DNA of 14,694 nucleotides, from contig JAADIC010000310.1 in the NCBI GenBank assembly GCA_013151535.1, positions 1 to 14,694 of the forward strand, given 5' to 3'. This document shows, piece by piece, positions 14,217 to 14,694 of the stretch; positions within the stretch are counted from its first letter, which is position 1; every line of letters starts with the position of its first letter. Under the pieces are notes generated by a model that worked only from the letters and a program-made list of their open reading frames with translations, was not told where the DNA came from and did not search any database. The DNA comes from Alphaproteobacteria bacterium. GTDB lineage: Bacteria > Pseudomonadota > Alphaproteobacteria > Rhodobacterales > Rhodobacteraceae. A program made the translations under genes and the position numbers.

Positions 14217-14326
14217 AGCAAATCCAATTCAATTGAATTCAGCCTCTGGCCCGAACGCGTTTGGAAAAACAAACGCTGCCTCGGGCCAGAGGCTGAATAC
14301 CCGATTCCGTCTAGATTGGTTTCGCT
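14217..14326. repeat. 110-bp palindromic MITE-like element, copy 2
   Basis: Second copy of the element at 11526-11635, differing at element positions 3, 13, 31, 84, 89 and 95. The core hairpin (14237-14298) is perfect here: an 18-bp stem including the T31-A72 pair that copy 1 has lost, then the same 7-bp inner stem and 6-nt loop. The terminal inverted repeats (AGCAAATCCAATT and AGCGAAACCAATC) match at 10 of 13. Flanks are CGAA (14213-14216) and CTAA (14327-14330), which fit a decayed CTAA target duplication with one change. As with copy 1 it lies between convergent genes, and the right edge forms the TAG stop of the PAS gene. Confidence 0.85.
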
Positions 14327-14694
14327 CTAATCGTCGCTGACAACCAAAGTCAGATGGCTTGCCGCTTCGCGCCGCGCCGGCTTTGCTGTGAAGCGTCGCG
14401 CCGCTTCGGCAAAACCTGCTGTCCGGGTGCGTTTGGGCTGGAAATCCGACGCCACGATGCGGGTCACTTTGTGTGATGTGATGCTGAAGCGATGGGGCGG
14501 GTTTGAGGGCGCGCCATTGGCCACGAGGCAGCCAAGAATGCGCGAAATCTCGCCCTGATCGTTCTTCATTGGCAATAACAGCATGTCCGCCTGCAAGGTC
14601 CGCTGGCCGGGGGCGACGGTTTCCAGCGTCAGTTCAACGATCTCGGGCGTGCTGAACAGGCCCTGCAGAATGGCGCTGAATTCGGCGCGGTTTT
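14327..14694 (-). CDS. PAS domain-containing protein, C-terminal part (start outside window)
   Basis: On the minus strand the frame is open from the right edge to TAG at 14327-14329, giving the last 121 or so residues of a longer protein. The visible part starts NRAEFSAILQGLF, continues with LETVAPGQRTLQADMLLLPMKN and then GEISRILGCLVANG. This fits the second half of the PAS_5 family domain common in Rhodobacterales, usually a short cytoplasmic protein of unknown signal input. The rest is a basic, less conserved tail ending LVVSDD. A TTG at 14596 could be read as a start, but the family-like sequence continues upstream, so the gene is truncated only by the window. The stop is formed at the edge of the repeat. 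Confidence 0.72.
   Translation of the reverse strand, partial: NRAEFSAILQGLFSTPEIVELTLETVAPGQRTLQADMLLLPMKNDQGEISRILGCLVANGAPSNPPHRFSITSHKVTRIVASDFQPKRTRTAGFAEAARRFTAKPARREAASHLTLVVSDD

Noticed and set aside
1..14694. CRISPR array, toxin-antitoxin pair or known defence system
   Set aside because: No regularly spaced repeats were seen and no gene matches such families; the only repeats are the two 110-bp elements and the tatB coding repeat.

Overview
The window looks like chromosomal DNA of a Rhodobacterales-type alphaproteobacterium (Roseobacter/Paracoccaceae-like). Pointers are a tatA-tatB-tatC-DUF815 run facing a surE-pcm-nlpD run, a class II DAHP synthase, a GlxA-type AraC regulator and a PAS-domain protein. 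This placement rests on recognising gene families and gene order; no alignment was run.

Layout. Positions 1-1883 hold the end of a mobile or accessory module: the tail of a DUF2924 protein followed after one base by a 543-residue serine recombinase. A tRNA-Gln(TTG) gene on the minus strand (2078-2152) has its CCA end facing that module. A secreted six-cysteine protein of unknown function (2287-2982, minus) is divergent from a BaiN/YhiN-type flavoprotein (3107-4285), which is followed by an M20 aminoacylase/hippurate hydrolase-like enzyme (4374-5546). The Tat export operon occupies 5706-8329: tatA, tatB, tatC and a DUF815 AAA-type ATPase, with ATGA overlaps at tatB/tatC and tatC/DUF815. It converges on nlpD-like, pcm and surE genes on the minus strand (8385-10944), which serve envelope division and damage repair or survival. 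Next come a small A+T-richer secreted protein (11109-11525, plus), a GlxA-family regulator (11636-12610, minus), class II DAHP synthase (12833-14203, plus), and the C-terminal part of a PAS protein (14327 to the edge, minus).

The most unusual structure is a pair of 110-bp palindromic elements at 11526-11635 and 14217-14326. They are 104/110 identical, have about 13-bp imperfect terminal inverted repeats, and enclose an 18-bp stem topped by a 7-bp stem. Each sits between convergent genes. Copy 1 is flanked by perfect CTAG on both sides. Removing it together with one CTAG leaves the two neighbouring genes with TAG stops that overlap on that CTAG. The features fit a non-autonomous MITE whose CTAG/YTAR-type target happens to be a stop codon, so insertion is silent. 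I do not recognise it as a named family.

Other points of note are oppositely charged cytoplasmic tails on TatB (Lys/Ala/Pro) and TatC (Asp/Glu), and an nlpD-like protein that has lost key zinc ligands. No CRISPR array, rRNA, replication origin or complete insertion sequence was seen.
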